A stretch of DNA of 64,000 nt from Spirometra erinaceieuropaei. Lineage: Eukaryota; Platyhelminthes; Cestoda; Diphyllobothriidea; Diphyllobothriidae. The notes under the pieces were generated by a model, which saw nothing but the letters and a program-made list of their open reading frames with translations, was not told where the DNA came from and did not search any database. The stretch spans positions 241,543-305,542 of the forward strand of contig CACRXP010000093.1 of assembly GCA_902702965.1 (NCBI GenBank). Reading direction: 5' to 3'. The first letter of the stretch is position 1. Every line of letters begins with the position of its first letter. A program made the position numbers and the translations under genes. Shown here piece by piece: positions 46,245 through 57,934 of this stretch.

Positions 46245-46455
46245 CACCATTGTATATTCCCGACCGAAACCGACAGGGCAACGGGCTCGTGGCTCAGTGG
46301 TTAGAGGCGTGGACTTCCAACTAACAGGTCGCGAGTTCGAGCCTCGGGTGTTCCACACTTCGGGGTTGGGTATGACAGGCTGACGACGGCTAATAAGCCA
46401 GAAACGGCCATTCCAGTCTCCCTTGTCTTTGTCGGTAATGACATTCTGGTTAATA
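46245..46455 (+). mobile_element. tRNA-derived SINE, copy S4 (opposite orientation to S3)
   Basis: Head at 46287-46350: GGGCTCGTGGCTCAGTGGTTAGAGG..GGTCGCGAGTTCGAGCCTCGGG, with boxes A and B intact. The body runs to TCCCTTGTCTTTGTCGGTAATGACATTCTG near 46447. With S3 it forms an inverted repeat of about 190-bp arms. It is not a functional tRNA: the anticodon-stem region does not fold convincingly and the body continues beyond the acceptor. Confidence 0.85.
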
Positions 46456-48290
46456 AATGCCCTCTAAGCCAATGCCGATAGTCTTCCTTCAAAAACTCCT
46501 TATGAATCCGTACTCAACAGTCGGCAATTCTTCCATGCTCTTGGTGATTCTACCATTGTACTACAGTGGGCAGAATGCTTTACTTTTTTCGATTATTCCG
46601 AGTGCTGTTTTGTCCGGGGTAGCAGCAGGTTTTTAAACTGCATGTTTCTCGAAGAAAATGAAAATTGTAATTTATTATGGCAAAGATAGTCTGCTTGACT
46701 TTTTAAATGTTAAATGGCATGTCGTAATTAAAATCATGCCGAAGAAAATCCTAATTCCAGATATTTGTAGGAGATCTATCAGGTAGGACATTTGACACTA
46801 TGAAAAACCAGATAGGTGTTTAGTCCGACAGTCCTACAGAAGTTCCTCTAACTAAACGCTCAGGACAAGGAGGACTATTTGGGATTCAGCAGGCGGGCTC
46901 TGACTGCTGCCGCCGTTGCCTTCACAACGCTGCATTAAACTTTAAATATTCCTTTCTGCGCACGAGCTTCAGGCGTATCAGCCATACCATTTAGCTCTAC
47001 TGTTGAAATTAGGTTCTTACATGCATTTGCCTCGCCTACCAATTACGAACATCATATAGCTTACACCTGATGTCACTACCCCTCGGCCCAAGTCATTATT
47101 GGGGATATGCCACCCGAATCAATACCTGGAAATGCAACCGGTGGTCCCCAACCAGATTATTGTCTATTCGAATCTCATTTTCTCAGCACCACTTTAAGTA
47201 GCTAACTTAATTCTCTATTTATTTTTTTCGAGATCAGTAAAATTAGCGGCCAGAAAATGTCTGCCCTGAGGTAGGTTCAAATCGCTGTCTTCCCCTCTGG
47301 CCGTCTGGGTGCTCCGCAAACGCAGCTGTCTTTAACAATTTGACTTCAGAGGCTAAAAATGACAACACTTCTGCTCTGATAAGGGCTGCTGTAGAATTGT
47401 TTCTCAGACAATGACGAGACTCTACTTGCAAATATGAAAAATGGCTTACCGGTTAATTCGGACAATCAGTTAACGTTACTGTCCCCTCAAATGGTGAAAT
47501 CCAGTTGACAATTTGCGGCGACCTTCCTCTCTCTCTGGCTAGCTAACAAATTCTAAATGATTTCCTGACAGGATTACTAAGGTTCTTGAGCCCATGACCG
47601 TGGATTTATTCCGCTGGTAGTAACTGGACGACACATCGCTTATTGCGGTGTATTAAGGCCAATAGTTACTCCCTTATTTTCCAAAACAGGGCAATTCTTC
47701 TAATGGATTAGAGTAACATCCGAAAGCCTCGAGGACGACTGTTTTCTCTCCCTCCTCCTTCTCACCATGTTTTTCCTTCCTTCGGGTACAATTATTCCTC
47801 AGAATACATATGTTGAAACGGTGGTAGATCGGCGAACTAGACCCTTTGAAAACGCTCCAAGCAATACTCCATTTACCAATAACAAATGGCCAGTCAGGAG
47901 AGATGATAAATTTCTGAAATCCTATTAAGGCAACCTCCCGCACCGCTATTAGTTTTAAACAGCCCTTCGCATGATTTCTTTTCATGCCGGTTTCGGAGCA
48001 GCTCTGACTCCACAAAGCCCTTCTGGTGACCTGCGGCGCGTGCTTTCACATGTTTGAGGGCCAAGCACTAGCATTCCTATTGGTGATGATTCATCCTCTT
48101 GTCGCTTTGACGGCATACGTGAGCACGCACGCCAGCAACTGTGTGATGCCGCATGATGATTGGCCGGAATGTCAAAGGTCGCAAAGCCATTGGCATATGC
48201 AAAGGCTCGAGTCTAGCAGAGGCTGATGTGCTATTAAACAGCCCTGAATTTGCACGGAAGTCGTAGCTGTCATTCCCTGAAACGGAAAGT
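46456..48290. other. Upstream region of the 48.3 kb gene, nothing recognised
   Basis: AT-rich, with short frames only. Earlier exons of the gene at 48291 could lie here, but I could not identify any. Confidence 0.4.
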
Positions 48291-49778
48291 ATGATTTCCT
48301 TCCGTGAACCTGTATACCAAGGCATAGCTGAGACTCCAGGCTCGGAATATGCCATGGAACGTCCCGTTGCTCGTCGTCCCCCGCTAGGACGGTCTTTAAA
48401 GGACAGATTAACCAACATTGTGAGCATGCATGTGCCAAGCAACCAGCCGTTCCTTTCTCCCAGCCGAAACCTGAAGGTCAAGGAGGAGCTCGTAGAGGAG
48501 GGCGGGATGGATGGCGTGAACGATCGTTTTGGACTGCTGACCCTACATAACAACGAAAACAANNNNNNNNNNNNNNNNNNNNNNNNNNNNNNNNNNNNNN
48601 NNNNNNNNNNNNNNNNNNNNNNNNNNNNNNNNNNNNNNNNNNNNNNNNNNNNNNNNNNNNNNNNNNNNNNNNNNNNNNNNNNNNNNNNNNNNNNNNNNNN
48701 NNACAACGAAAACAATGAAACTCATGAGGGGCTTTGCGAAATCACCGCTCAGTTGGACAAAAATTCTCTCTTTAAGGCGGTTGTGGAGGCTTTACAATCA
48801 GAAAATATCGATCTACCACAGCAGAAGTGCGTTGTTGCTTGTATGGCTTTTGATCAAAACTCCTTGTACGTCTGTGTCGAAGGTGTCCCCTACGTCTTCA
48901 AAATACCCACAACTTCATTGCCGCGGTCGAAGTTTGACCTCTCAATGGATAAAATCCATCTCAAACTCCCAGACTCTCTAGAATTACTGCCGTCGGCTTT
49001 GTGTTTAAAGCAATCCCAGAACGAGACACGTGAATTGTTTATCATTGGACAGACTCGATCAGCAACATCAGACGTTTCTTTCAACTTGCTTGCTTGCTTT
49101 TCCCCAGATGGTAGACTTATTGCCCAGACTCGCAAGTACCCATACCACCGTTTTGTAGCCATTGATATAGACTGTGATGGTAACCTGCTGCTATCATGCG
49201 CAGCAGGACCGGAAGGCACTCCAGCCGCCCAAATCTGCAAGTTGACATCCCATTTTGAGCGACGCATCTTCTCGATCACGATGCGCAGAGATCAGACCAT
49301 CTATCAACCCCAGTGGATTACCAAGACTTCTACTGGTGGACAGTGCTGGGCCTCCGTCAGCCGTACAGAACTAGATTCCAGTCCCCTAGGCGAGGATGAA
49401 AAGCGCCGCATATTTGCCTTCCCGGGCTGTCAACCTATTGACTCCTCAGGCGTTCCTCGTAGCCCGAAGGAGTGGTTGCGGGTCATCTCCTGGAATTTTG
49501 ACGACTTCGCTGCTGGTGAAATTGCAGCTCTAGACGCAGAACATCTCCTCGCCGTCGATACAGAGAAGCGCAGCCTGGCCCTCATTACTTGGCGTGCTGA
49601 TGAACCCTCGCCCAACCTCCAGCGGATCATCAAACCGAGTGATCGGACAATCGATTTTATCTGCACTTCCACATCCCTCCCCGAGGTTGTCTCACACCCT
49701 GTTGCCTACTTGGTTTCACAGGGAGATATCTATAAATTCTCCCTACCTGAGAATCGCGTGGACAATGAGCACTACTAG
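48291..49778 (+). CDS. Unrecognised protein, probable single or terminal exon, with assembly gap
   Basis: Frame from ATG 48291 to TAG 49776-49778. A stop at 48264-48266 bounds it upstream, although a preceding exon joined at AAAG|T (48290) is possible. The N-terminal part (about 90 residues) is basic and Pro-rich (RPVARRPPLGRSLKDRL). The middle is Asn/Glu-rich (HNNEN...NENNET) and interrupted by 140 N. The C-terminal part (about 350 residues) is a well-behaved globular sequence of alternating beta-like strands such as VVACMAFDQNSLYVCVEGV, FSPDGRLIAQTRKYPYHRFV and IDCDGNLLLSCA. The recurring x-DG-N/R-hydrophobic pattern suggests a beta-propeller, possibly of NHL type, but I do not recognise the family. 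Reading frame on both sides of the gap agrees if the gap length is right. Confidence 0.7.
   Translation: MISFREPVYQGIAETPGSEYAMERPVARRPPLGRSLKDRLTNIVSMHVPSNQPFLSPSRNLKVKEELVEEGGMDGVNDRFGLLTLHNNENXXXXXXXXXXXXXXXXXXXXXXXXXXXXXXXXXXXXXXXXXXXXXXXXNENNETHEGLCEITAQLDKNSLFKAVVEALQSENIDLPQQKCVVACMAFDQNSLYVCVEGVPYVFKIPTTSLPRSKFDLSMDKIHLKLPDSLELLPSALCLKQSQNETRELFIIGQTRSATSDVSFNLLACFSPDGRLIAQTRKYPYHRFVAIDIDCDGNLLLSCAAGPEGTPAAQICKLTSHFERRIFSITMRRDQTIYQPQWITKTSTGGQCWASVSRTELDSSPLGEDEKRRIFAFPGCQPIDSSGVPRSPKEWLRVISWNFDDFAAGEIAALDAEHLLAVDTEKRSLALITWRADEPSPNLQRIIKPSDRTIDFICTSTSLPEVVSHPVAYLVSQGDIYKFSLPENRVDNEHY
48563..48702. other. Assembly gap (140 N) inside a coding tandem repeat
   Basis: The sequence ACAACGAAAACAA flanks the run of N on both sides. 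The missing DNA is therefore probably more units of an Asn-Asn-Glu-Asn-coding repeat that the assembler could not resolve. 140 is not a multiple of three, but both flanks read in the same frame with this length. Confidence 0.95.
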
Positions 49779-51500
49779 ACAACGGTCTCCAATGTAAAAT
49801 TAGCTCCATCTGATAAACCGTGGGTTTCCTGATTTTATAGTGACCTTAACTTGTGCACATCACCCCCACCCCGCCCCTCCTGCTTTGCAATTACTTGTCT
49901 GTCCACTGATTCTGCATTTGTTTCCCTGCTCAACTGAGCGCACCACATCGAATTACACGCCACAAACTGCAAACGCGTACTCGTTTTAGCCTTTGTTGTC
50001 AGCTGCCGGAGGGAGGTATGGATCGGGTGAAGGGCACCAAGCATCTTGGCATACATCGAATACCTACCTTACGTATTTAAGATGGTTTTAGTCAGATACG
50101 ATTATTTCGGTTTGGTGTTTCATCGTACAAGGTTGGATCGTCTGCAATAGAATGTCTGGTGCATTATCTACAATTACCTCAGTTCAGAGAGTCGAGAAGG
50201 GATCGTTGTAGACACTTTATTTTTATTTTTTCAATTGTACTGCCTAACCTCGGTCTCCATATGTCAATGAATTTTCCGCCCGAAAAACAAATTTACCAAT
50301 TATCTACATTTATTTTACCATTCCAGTATGCATACATAGGCACCTCCCGTAAAACCCCTATTACAGGCACCTTTGGCTGTTCGTGTATTTGGAGTCCTTC
50401 ACCCGATCGTTGTCCAGAGGGACTCTTAGGTAAGAAACACATTAGCTAGTGCATGGACATTTGTGCTGCTCCAGGCTGTTTGACGCAAACTGCAGTCCGA
50501 TTATCCCCTGTGATGGTTTTGTCGCCAAAAGCTCGCCCATCTTAACTAGCGTAGCCTTCTTAGTCTTATGGCTTCTTGTTTCAATCCTGAACTCAGGGTA
50601 ACGCCATTTCCTCCTAATGAAATATTTCCAGTCACCACCCACAGCGCTTGGACCCATAGCTCAGGTAGTACTGTATGGTTTTATATACGTGGGTTTAAAT
50701 CTAGTGTGTCCGTTGTGGTAGGACTGGCCGATGGTGCTGAATAAGACAGAGACTGTCATTGTTCCCGTCTCTGGCATTTCTCCAGTACTAATTGCCATGC
50801 AGGAGCCTGCGAGGGTCCTGAAGCCAGAACCATAAGGCCAAAGGGAGAAGTACACCTCCTTCCTAGGGTTGGGCTAGGTCAGTGGGCACCACGCCTTTGT
50901 GATTCAAGATTGTTTTGTCCACACAGAGTACGTCCTCAGTAGCAGCTCAATAAGTAGGATGACTGTCAAGACCGGCATCAGGTGCCCTGCCCTAGAAAAT
51001 GGGCGAGTTTGAGTGAACTAAATCCCGGAGAGGAGGGACGGTGAGTTCTTTTAACTCGGGTATACCACCATCTGGCGGTTTTTTCACTTGTATGGGAAGT
51101 GGTTTCGCACTCTCATGGCCCAATCAGCTGATCTATGCAATCCATACAAACGGAAGGGATGGTCTTCCTTGCAAAGCTAGGCCGGAAATTGTTTCGTCGC
51201 CTTGCGGTTGACCAGCCGGGCATGCGCGCGTGCATTCTGATGAAAGATCAATGAGCCGCAGACGACTACGCACCCTAAACTGGTTTTTTTTCACGGTACC
51301 CCTGGTCAGAACTCATAGTCCGTTTCAGTCTCACCTCGACATCCAAGAAGTAGGCCAGGGATTCGACTCAGAGGCAAAGTTCGAGAATACCTTCATTCGA
51401 GTTCGTGAGCCTGTTCACATTTCGTGCATATCTTCGTAGGAAGTTCAATTGGCAGATTTAGAAATGGAGGGACTAACAAACCATAATGCTACAGAGGCAG
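49779..51500. other. Downstream of the 48.3 kb gene, nothing recognised
   Basis: The 3' untranslated region is presumed to start at 49779. No canonical AATAAA is seen in the first 200 bases. Minus-strand frames at 50442-50855 carry no known motif. Confidence 0.4.
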
Positions 51501-51507
51501 AATGATA

Positions 51508-51668
51508 TTACCGACAAAGACAAGGGAGACTGGAGTGGCCATTTTTGGCTTATTAGCCGTCGTCAGCCAGCCATACCCAACCCCGAAGTGTGGCACCCCC
51601 GAGGCTCGAACTCGCGACCTGTTTGTTAGAAGTCCACGCCTCTAACCACTGAGCCACGAGCCCGTTCC
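51508..51668 (-). mobile_element. tRNA-derived SINE, copy S5
   Basis: The minus strand reads GGGCTCGTGGCTCAGTGGTTAGAGGCGTGGACTTC, then GGTCGCGAGTTCGAGCCTCGGG, then GGGGTTGGGTATGGCTGGCTGACGACGGCTAATAAGCC. This is the same head and body as S3 and S4, but cut off at both ends. Confidence 0.85.
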
Positions 51669-52595
51669 CCTGCTACAGAGACAGTTAGTTCCCTGCTCCT
51701 TTAATAGAATCGTTACCACGATTCTAGCGATAGCGCAATGTCCCGTCCTAAATCGGCCGTTAGGACGTGTCTCTAGATTACCCGGAGCGAGCTTGCCGTC
51801 ACGATATCTTTTATGTTTCCTATGCATAATATGAGATCTCTTCTATTGTTTCCCCCTAATCAGATCTCATAATTTTTGTCTTTATAGTTCTGAAGCAGTG
51901 CACGTTGATTAAATGGTCGATACCCACGCCCACGAACTTTTGACGTAATTGGGGGTGTATCTGTGCCAACCGTGGGAACTGCGCTCATATACAGGGTGGG
52001 TCAGTCCACCGGTACGCCGAGCCTTGTGTCCTCGTTCGACGTTACGGTCACAACGAGGTCCTGGTCGCTTTGCGTTGTTATCTAGTGCTTGCAAATGTCT
52101 TGCGTAAAACAGAAGTGACCTCGGATTGTTGGGGGTGGGGACTTTCTCTGCAGACATGCATAATTTATCGGCCTCTGAGGTGCATTGGAGAGAGACGGCA
52201 CATCCGCAAACTAATTGTATTGCAGTGTGCTTCTAGGAATGAGGTAACTGGCGCGGTCAATCGTCTAAATGCCGCTGTTATTCTTTTGTTTAGTTTTCTT
52301 ATTTGGGGGGCTTCTGTCATGCAGCCCCTCCGGTGTGGAGACCCCTTAGCATAAGGATTCTTCATGTGCACCGCGGTTTTGTGATGCATCAATACGCCAA
52401 TTCTTTTGCAGTCACCACCAAACCGTGAATATCGTGTGGCGTCTGATCCTCTGTATGACATTGATAGGGGTCGGTTATGCAGTCCTGATCCCAAGTATAA
52501 ACGCAATGTGGGCATGGGAAGTAAAGTAACCCGAAGGAGGATGCTGAATTCATTACTGGGAAAATAGTCAAATCTAAAAAGGGAAAGGACAACCT
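51669..52595. other. Intergenic, nothing recognised
   Basis: Overlapping minus frames at 51909-52655 (for example CPHCVYTWDQDCITDPYQCH) read like decayed repeat sequence, but I cannot name a family. No second copy is visible in this window. Confidence 0.35.
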
Positions 52596-52599
52596 GATG

Positions 52600-52965
52600 T
52601 TTTGGGTTTGAGGTGGGATTAGTTTTAAGGTTTGGATTAGGGTCCGGCTGAGCATAGAGTTTAGGGTTAGGGTTTGTGTTAAGTTTAAGGGTTCCGATTA
52701 GGGTTGGGCTTTGGATTGCGGTTTAGGTTTACGTTTAGAGTTAAGGTTGGGGTTAGGGTTAAGGTTATGGTCAAGGTTAGGGTTTGGGTTACGGTTAAGG
52801 TTAGCGCTAGGAGTTGGGTCAGCGTTAAGGTCAGGCTTAGGTTTAGGGCTAGGGTTTGTGGAAGGTTTAGGGTTAGAGCTAATGCTATGCTCGGGGTTAG
52901 CGTTAGGTTTGTAATTACGTTAAGAATAAGGTTTACTTTTGAGGTTACTGTTAGGTTTGCCATTA
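52600..52965 (+). repeat. Degenerate interstitial telomeric (TTAGGG)-like tract
   Basis: About 365 bp of imperfect hexamers on the + strand, mostly GGTTAG, TTAGGG, GGTTTAGGG and TTAAGG, with phase kept over long stretches and G/T bias throughout. TTAGGG is the telomere repeat of flatworms and most animals. The frames through it (GLGFRF.., VKVRVKV..) are artefacts of the repeat. Confidence 0.85.
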
Positions 52966-55639
52966 TAATTGGGTTATTGCTGCCCCGCGTGTCCTCTCAG
53001 CCGGGTCTTTTGCGGGGATTCTAAGTTTCCTTCAATCTCGCAACAGATTTGTCATACATCAGATTACCTTTTGCGTTTAAGTTTTGGCTACTTTCCAACT
53101 AACGATTTCAGCATCCGACTTACTTTACTTTCAATTCTCACATTGCGCTTACAATTGAGACCAGGACAGCATAACCGAGCCTTGCCTTTGGTCTGTTCCT
53201 CTCTGACAGAATGAAAGTCCCAGATGTGTCAACCCTTTATGCAGTGTTTTCATCCGATTAGGACAACACCTTTAGTCCTGTGGAGAACTGAGATCGGTTT
53301 TTCGAAGTCAGAAAGTAGGATTCGGCGGTCAGCAGCTCCATGGGCTTACACTCTCACACGCGGCAGAAAGAACAACTCCGGATACTACTAGTAACTAACT
53401 TCGATCTTAGGTTGTCAGCATATGTGCAAAGTCTCATCCTTGGCCAGCTTCATCACTCATTTTGTTAGAAAAAGCTGAGATATTTCAGAAACGGTTGCTC
53501 TGTTTTTTTTTTGGGGGGGGGGGGAGGTAGCCCTTGGACCCTGGACAGAAAATCAGAACAGAAGTACTCTGGGAATGATGATATCTTAGCTGTGTTCGAA
53601 GCAGTAGTTAATATTCTTTTCTTTCACGGCAGAAGAGACGTAAATCTCGGCATTCTTCCACAGAGAAGTCTGCTACCGTAACTTTTCAGCTCAGGATATC
53701 AGATCCGCCAGTCTCCTCGGACTCACCCTTCTGTGCCTCCTCTAAAACTTCGGTTTAGCGGAGTTCTTTAACCTTTGATCTTTCTCGTCTCCTTGTGCAC
53801 CAAAGACACATCTAGTAATCTGATCTGGTCTGAAGTCCCGCTTTCCTGACTTGGCACTCTTTGGTTTAAAATAGCGGTGAGGATGTGAGTCCGGACTTTT
53901 TGCACACCAGAATTCTGTTATGCGGAGCTTGTGTGTGCGTGTGTGGATCTTGCAAGACGCTCAGACGTAGAGTCCTTATTTGATCTTAAATTCTTTACAA
54001 AATGTATTTTTAGTAATCCTGACCTCCAGACCCTCTCCCACGTAAGTGAGTTGATTTTGGTTATGTTCTAGCCTCCCCCTCGTGGCGACTGTAGGTCAAA
54101 TCTCCCGTTAGTCGCCATTTGGACATCTTTTACCGTGCTATGCCATAGTCCACGTGGAAGACCGCGGTTCTCCTTAATCCGGGTTCCCTGCGTTATACTT
54201 TTGACCTCATTCGTTAACACAGATTTCCTCAATCATTTGACATATTGCCCAATACAGCGAGACAGAACCAATCTTAATTCCTAGCGCGCTCATCATGAAC
54301 ACCCTCTCAAAAGTTCTCTCGTGGGGCTAAAAATGGTCTAATGTTGTTAAATTCGGTCAGATCAAATACCGAACAGTCTACGCATGAAGCCCCGAAGGCA
54401 TTTGGTTGAATAGAAGCACACTGAATTTCCTTCTCAAGCAGCCTACGGGGCTGCGCAAAATCATTTTTGTAGTTTGCAATTTGTGAATATTCAGAAAATT
54501 TGTTTATTAAGGCGCCTTACAGGCAGCAAGAAACTTGAGAGGGTCAACAATTTTCGGAGAGACTTTAGTCTGTTTCGCGCTCCCGTTGACAGATGGCATG
54601 AACCCGTTTTCAGTCATGGATGCAAACCGCCGATATGCTGCGATATATTACAAACGTCACTCATTTCTTCCGCTTCGCCTCGTCTCTGGTGTTGAAGTCA
54701 TGCGCTGGTCTGAAAGCTCAATCAACTGTAACAACGGTTTTGGTAGTCCACTCCACTCCCAGTTTTTGGTATCCCCGTCAGTTTGCAAGCAAATAGGAAA
54801 GTGAGAAACCCAGACCAGGCAAATTTCACAGGCTTGAGCGTGGTTCCAGATAATTTAGGATTATGCTCGGAGCTAACTCATCCTTCCTTTTAAAATTCCA
54901 TGATCCCGAGGTGAATGCGGAGGCTATGCTTCTCACAGTTTTCCTGCTAGCCGAGTGGCCTCGTTTTCTGCCGCTTCCCCGACATCAAGGCCAGATGTCT
55001 GTTTAATTCACATCGATAACGATTGTAGGCACTCGTCTACGTGACCCAAACTTCATCCAATGCGTTTGCTTAAGGCTGCTGTAGTCACTGCCACCTCCAG
55101 ATGATTGCTCACGTCTTGACACGGACACTATGTGTCATCGGTCACGTCGAAGTGCGGGCTGAAAAGTCGGCCGCAACATCGTCACGCAGCAACAGAAAAT
55201 TTGCTGCTGATACTCTGATTTCAAGGAACTTGGCCTCGCTCCTGATCTGACGCAGACTACAATGAGTACATAGAAGGCATACTTGCCACGAAAAAAGTCT
55301 AAAATGCGACAGTCGCCAAAGGAACTAGAAATGCAATGCTAAAACAGTTCGTATGGTCTAGAGGACGGGTGAATTTTCAAGGGACAACGCTCTTTTGGCC
55401 TGCCACCAGGTCTGATTTTAAACAACCAGGACGGACAGTTCTGAGTTCCCGTAAGTACTCTTCGACACATTTGAAGTTCGTAATCACAGAGTAATCCCGC
55501 CAAACATGACCGCTATGTTGTTAAAGTTGAATAACTCGAAATCTCAAAGAACTGTACTGAACTTAATAATTTTACAAATCAAAAACTGTCGCTGGAAGCC
55601 GGTAATCGAATTAGGAGTTGAGCTCTGACCGCCACTCAC
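52966..55639. other. Intergenic, nothing recognised
   Basis: Includes a T10-G12 run at 53503-53524. Frames up to 89 residues (54535-54804 plus) have no supporting evidence. Confidence 0.4.
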
Positions 55640-55720
55640 AATCGTCTCCGTCTCGTTCATGTTGACCAGTTTTCCAGCCAGCGAAGTGTCAAGTGTTTGA
55701 TTGATAAAATATACCAAAAG
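55640..55720 (-). CDS. Putative orphan internal exon of an unknown gene
   Basis: On the minus strand a strong acceptor (TTATTTATTTCTTTTCAG, ending at 55721) is followed by 81 nt (27 codons, no stop) and a strong donor (GTGAGT, 55634-55639). The translation begins LLVYFINQTLDTSLAGKLVN and ends NMNETETI. Its length is a multiple of three, so it is phase-neutral. I do not recognise the protein and found no partner exons. The splice signals and clean frame are the only support. Confidence 0.4.
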
Positions 55721-56383
55721 CTGAAAAGAAATAAATAAACTTGTAGGTGTGGTTCTCACTGATTACGACGGGGACACCGCACATCAATGCTATGAGGACC
55801 TGCCGAGTACGATCCACTGTAGTATCGCTCTTCGCCATCAGGAGTCAGTGGTAGACAGCTACCAGAACGTTTATTTCTACTAAGCCTGGACGGACAAGGG
55901 GGTCGTTAGCAAGTGCAGACAGGGGTCGAAGCGTAGGGGGCGGATGTCGGGTGAGCATTCTGTCAAGCATGAGACATCAGCGTTTCTCCAGGCGCGCACT
56001 GACGTCGCACAAATCCATCACTCTCAGTGTCAACCCTGGCACTGGCTGGCTTTGCTAGAAGCGTGACACCCGTGGATGTGAGACCAGTTTGGCGCGGTTA
56101 CGTGGTCCCGATGTGCCTGAGCAGCCGGAAACGGCTAGGGGTGTGTTACTGAAATCTGATAAGAAGCCTACCACTCTGTCCAGGAAGCGGAACTAATTGA
56201 AAAATCGAAGCTAGCAGGTAGCGGACGGTTGTCTTGTGTGAAAGGGGCCAGCTAAAAAAGGTACACTGTCACACGACCACCATCACACAGGCATTGGTTA
56301 ACCTGATGGATGCACGCTTGCTGACCGATGAGAATTACTGCGTCTCTTCTGTAAAGCGTGCAATCCTCCTTCAAGTGGGACCT

Positions 56384-56393
56384 TTCTTCTTCT

Positions 56394-56440
<47 letters not shown>

Positions 56441-56614
56441 TTCTTCTTCTTCTTCTTTTTCTTCTTTTTCTTATTCTTATTCTTCCTCTTTTTCTTTTTC
56501 TTTTTCTTTTTTATTCTTCTTCTTATTCCTCCTCATCATCTTCTTCTTCCTCCTCCTCCTCCTCCTCCTCCTCCTCCTCATCATCATCATCATCATCATC
56601 ATCTTCTTCTCCTC
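56384..56614. repeat. Compound pyrimidine microsatellite (CTT)n(CCT)n(CAT)n
   Basis: About 230 bp of almost pure pyrimidine on the + strand: CTT/TCT triplets with TTTTTC interruptions, then CCT, then CAT units. The triplet pattern yields long Phe, Ser and Leu runs in reading frames, which are artefacts. Such mirror-symmetric homopurine-homopyrimidine tracts can form triplex (H-) DNA. Confidence 0.95.
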
Positions 56615-56824
56615 ACAAAAGGAACTTGTACTGGAGGCCATAATGCTCCCCGTGTGCGTCACTGCCCTAGCTGCTGTGACAGATCTGTTCTGGTGGAATG
56701 TGAGCTAGCAGTGGAAAAGTCCCAAAGGACCGGTTAAATGTGGATTTGTGAGGTACACATGCTCCTAAGAATGGTAATGGAGGAGAAATTCTCGACCTGT
56801 TAGCAGACGTTGTCGTGACCAAGC

Positions 56825-57320
56825 GGCGAGAGTAAGTGCTCTGAGCGCTACAATAATCAAGTCGAATCTCAGATTGGAAGGAGAAGACGGAAGGCACCAG
56901 TTTGAGGGGTTTACTGTGCGCAGAACCCGGAGTTGTCCTCTCAGGCGGCAGTGGCCACTGCGGAAGCCGGGGCTAATGTTGACTGCTTCCAGTCATCCCT
57001 GAGAGTCACTGTGACAGTGGTGGCAGCCGCTTTTGTAGGCTCGTGGGCCAAGCTCAAGTGGTGTCCAGTCAGTGTGTGTTGCATTTACCAATGGTGTCCC
57101 AATGGCTTAGGTTGCGGTTGCAGGGGGGAGGTGCGTTCAAGTGGCCGCATGGGCAGCTGCGACTGCGCGGCCGCAGGTATGCCCGAGCTGTTGGTCGCGT
57201 GACTTCAGGTCAGCGCGTATGGAACGGTTCACTGCAAAGGGTGGATGACCTTGAGGCAGCGAAGTCTTGAACAATGACGCCAGACCGGTCATGATGGCTG
57301 CCCACTGCAACGTCTCCCAC
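56825..57320 (+). repeat. Dispersed repeat family 2, copy 2
   Basis: Second copy of the unit at 41925-42420, same orientation. It runs from AGTAAGTGCTCTGAGCGCTAC to CCAGACCGGTCATGATGGCTGCCC. A few tens of substitutions and short indels separate the copies (CGTCGTGTGGACGCAATTGTG in copy 1 versus GGGCAGCTGCGACTGCGCGGC here). Confidence 0.8.
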
Positions 57321-57934
57321 CGGAATCAAGACCTCCGATTTATTACACGCTCTGACGGCCGCCGGAACGTTAAATGATTTCTTTAACGGAACTTTATAAG
57401 GGGGGATCTCCAGGAAACGAAAGTAGAATCCAATGTGAGCAGTCTTGTCGTGAAAAGAGTTACTGACTCTCCTACAGAAATAGATAAGAGGATGTAACGG
57501 AGCCAAGTCTTCAAAGACAAACCGGTTACAGTAGTTAAATATAATGATGCAAATATAAATGTTGCAAGTAGGTAATGATTGGACTACCATATGGATTCCT
57601 TAGAGCGTTTTTACTATTGTAACCGGTGGAACAACTGGTATCTTAAAAAATTATCAAAATTCATCTTTGGATCAGAAAAGTCCTTCTGACGATTCACACC
57701 CTGAAAAATTTTGACTGGCTTTGGATTGCTCTGCAATTTGTCAAGGGACCCGAGATGTAAAAAGGCCGTTTTCGATTAAAATACAAAGTTTTGATGGAAA
57801 CCCGAAGTAGACAAGCGATTTCCCAGCATTTTCCTCCTTGTCAGTCAATTTATTGCCAGTATATTCTTCTGCACTAATTATCAGCCCCATTATCTGGCCC
57901 CTATGGTACCCTAACGCATTTGAGATCGCCAGAA

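Noticed and set aside
46287..46350. A genuine tRNA gene
   Set aside because: Boxes A and B are present, but the sequence continues into a repeated body, occurs five times including truncated and inverted copies, and does not give a convincing cloverleaf; it is a tRNA-derived SINE.
52685..53024. Frames of about 90-106 residues with VKV or LTLTL patterns
   Set aside because: Translations of the degenerate TTAGGG-like repeat.
56234..56737. 167-residue frame with long Phe, Leu, Pro and His runs
   Set aside because: Produced by the pyrimidine microsatellite; homopolymer runs only.
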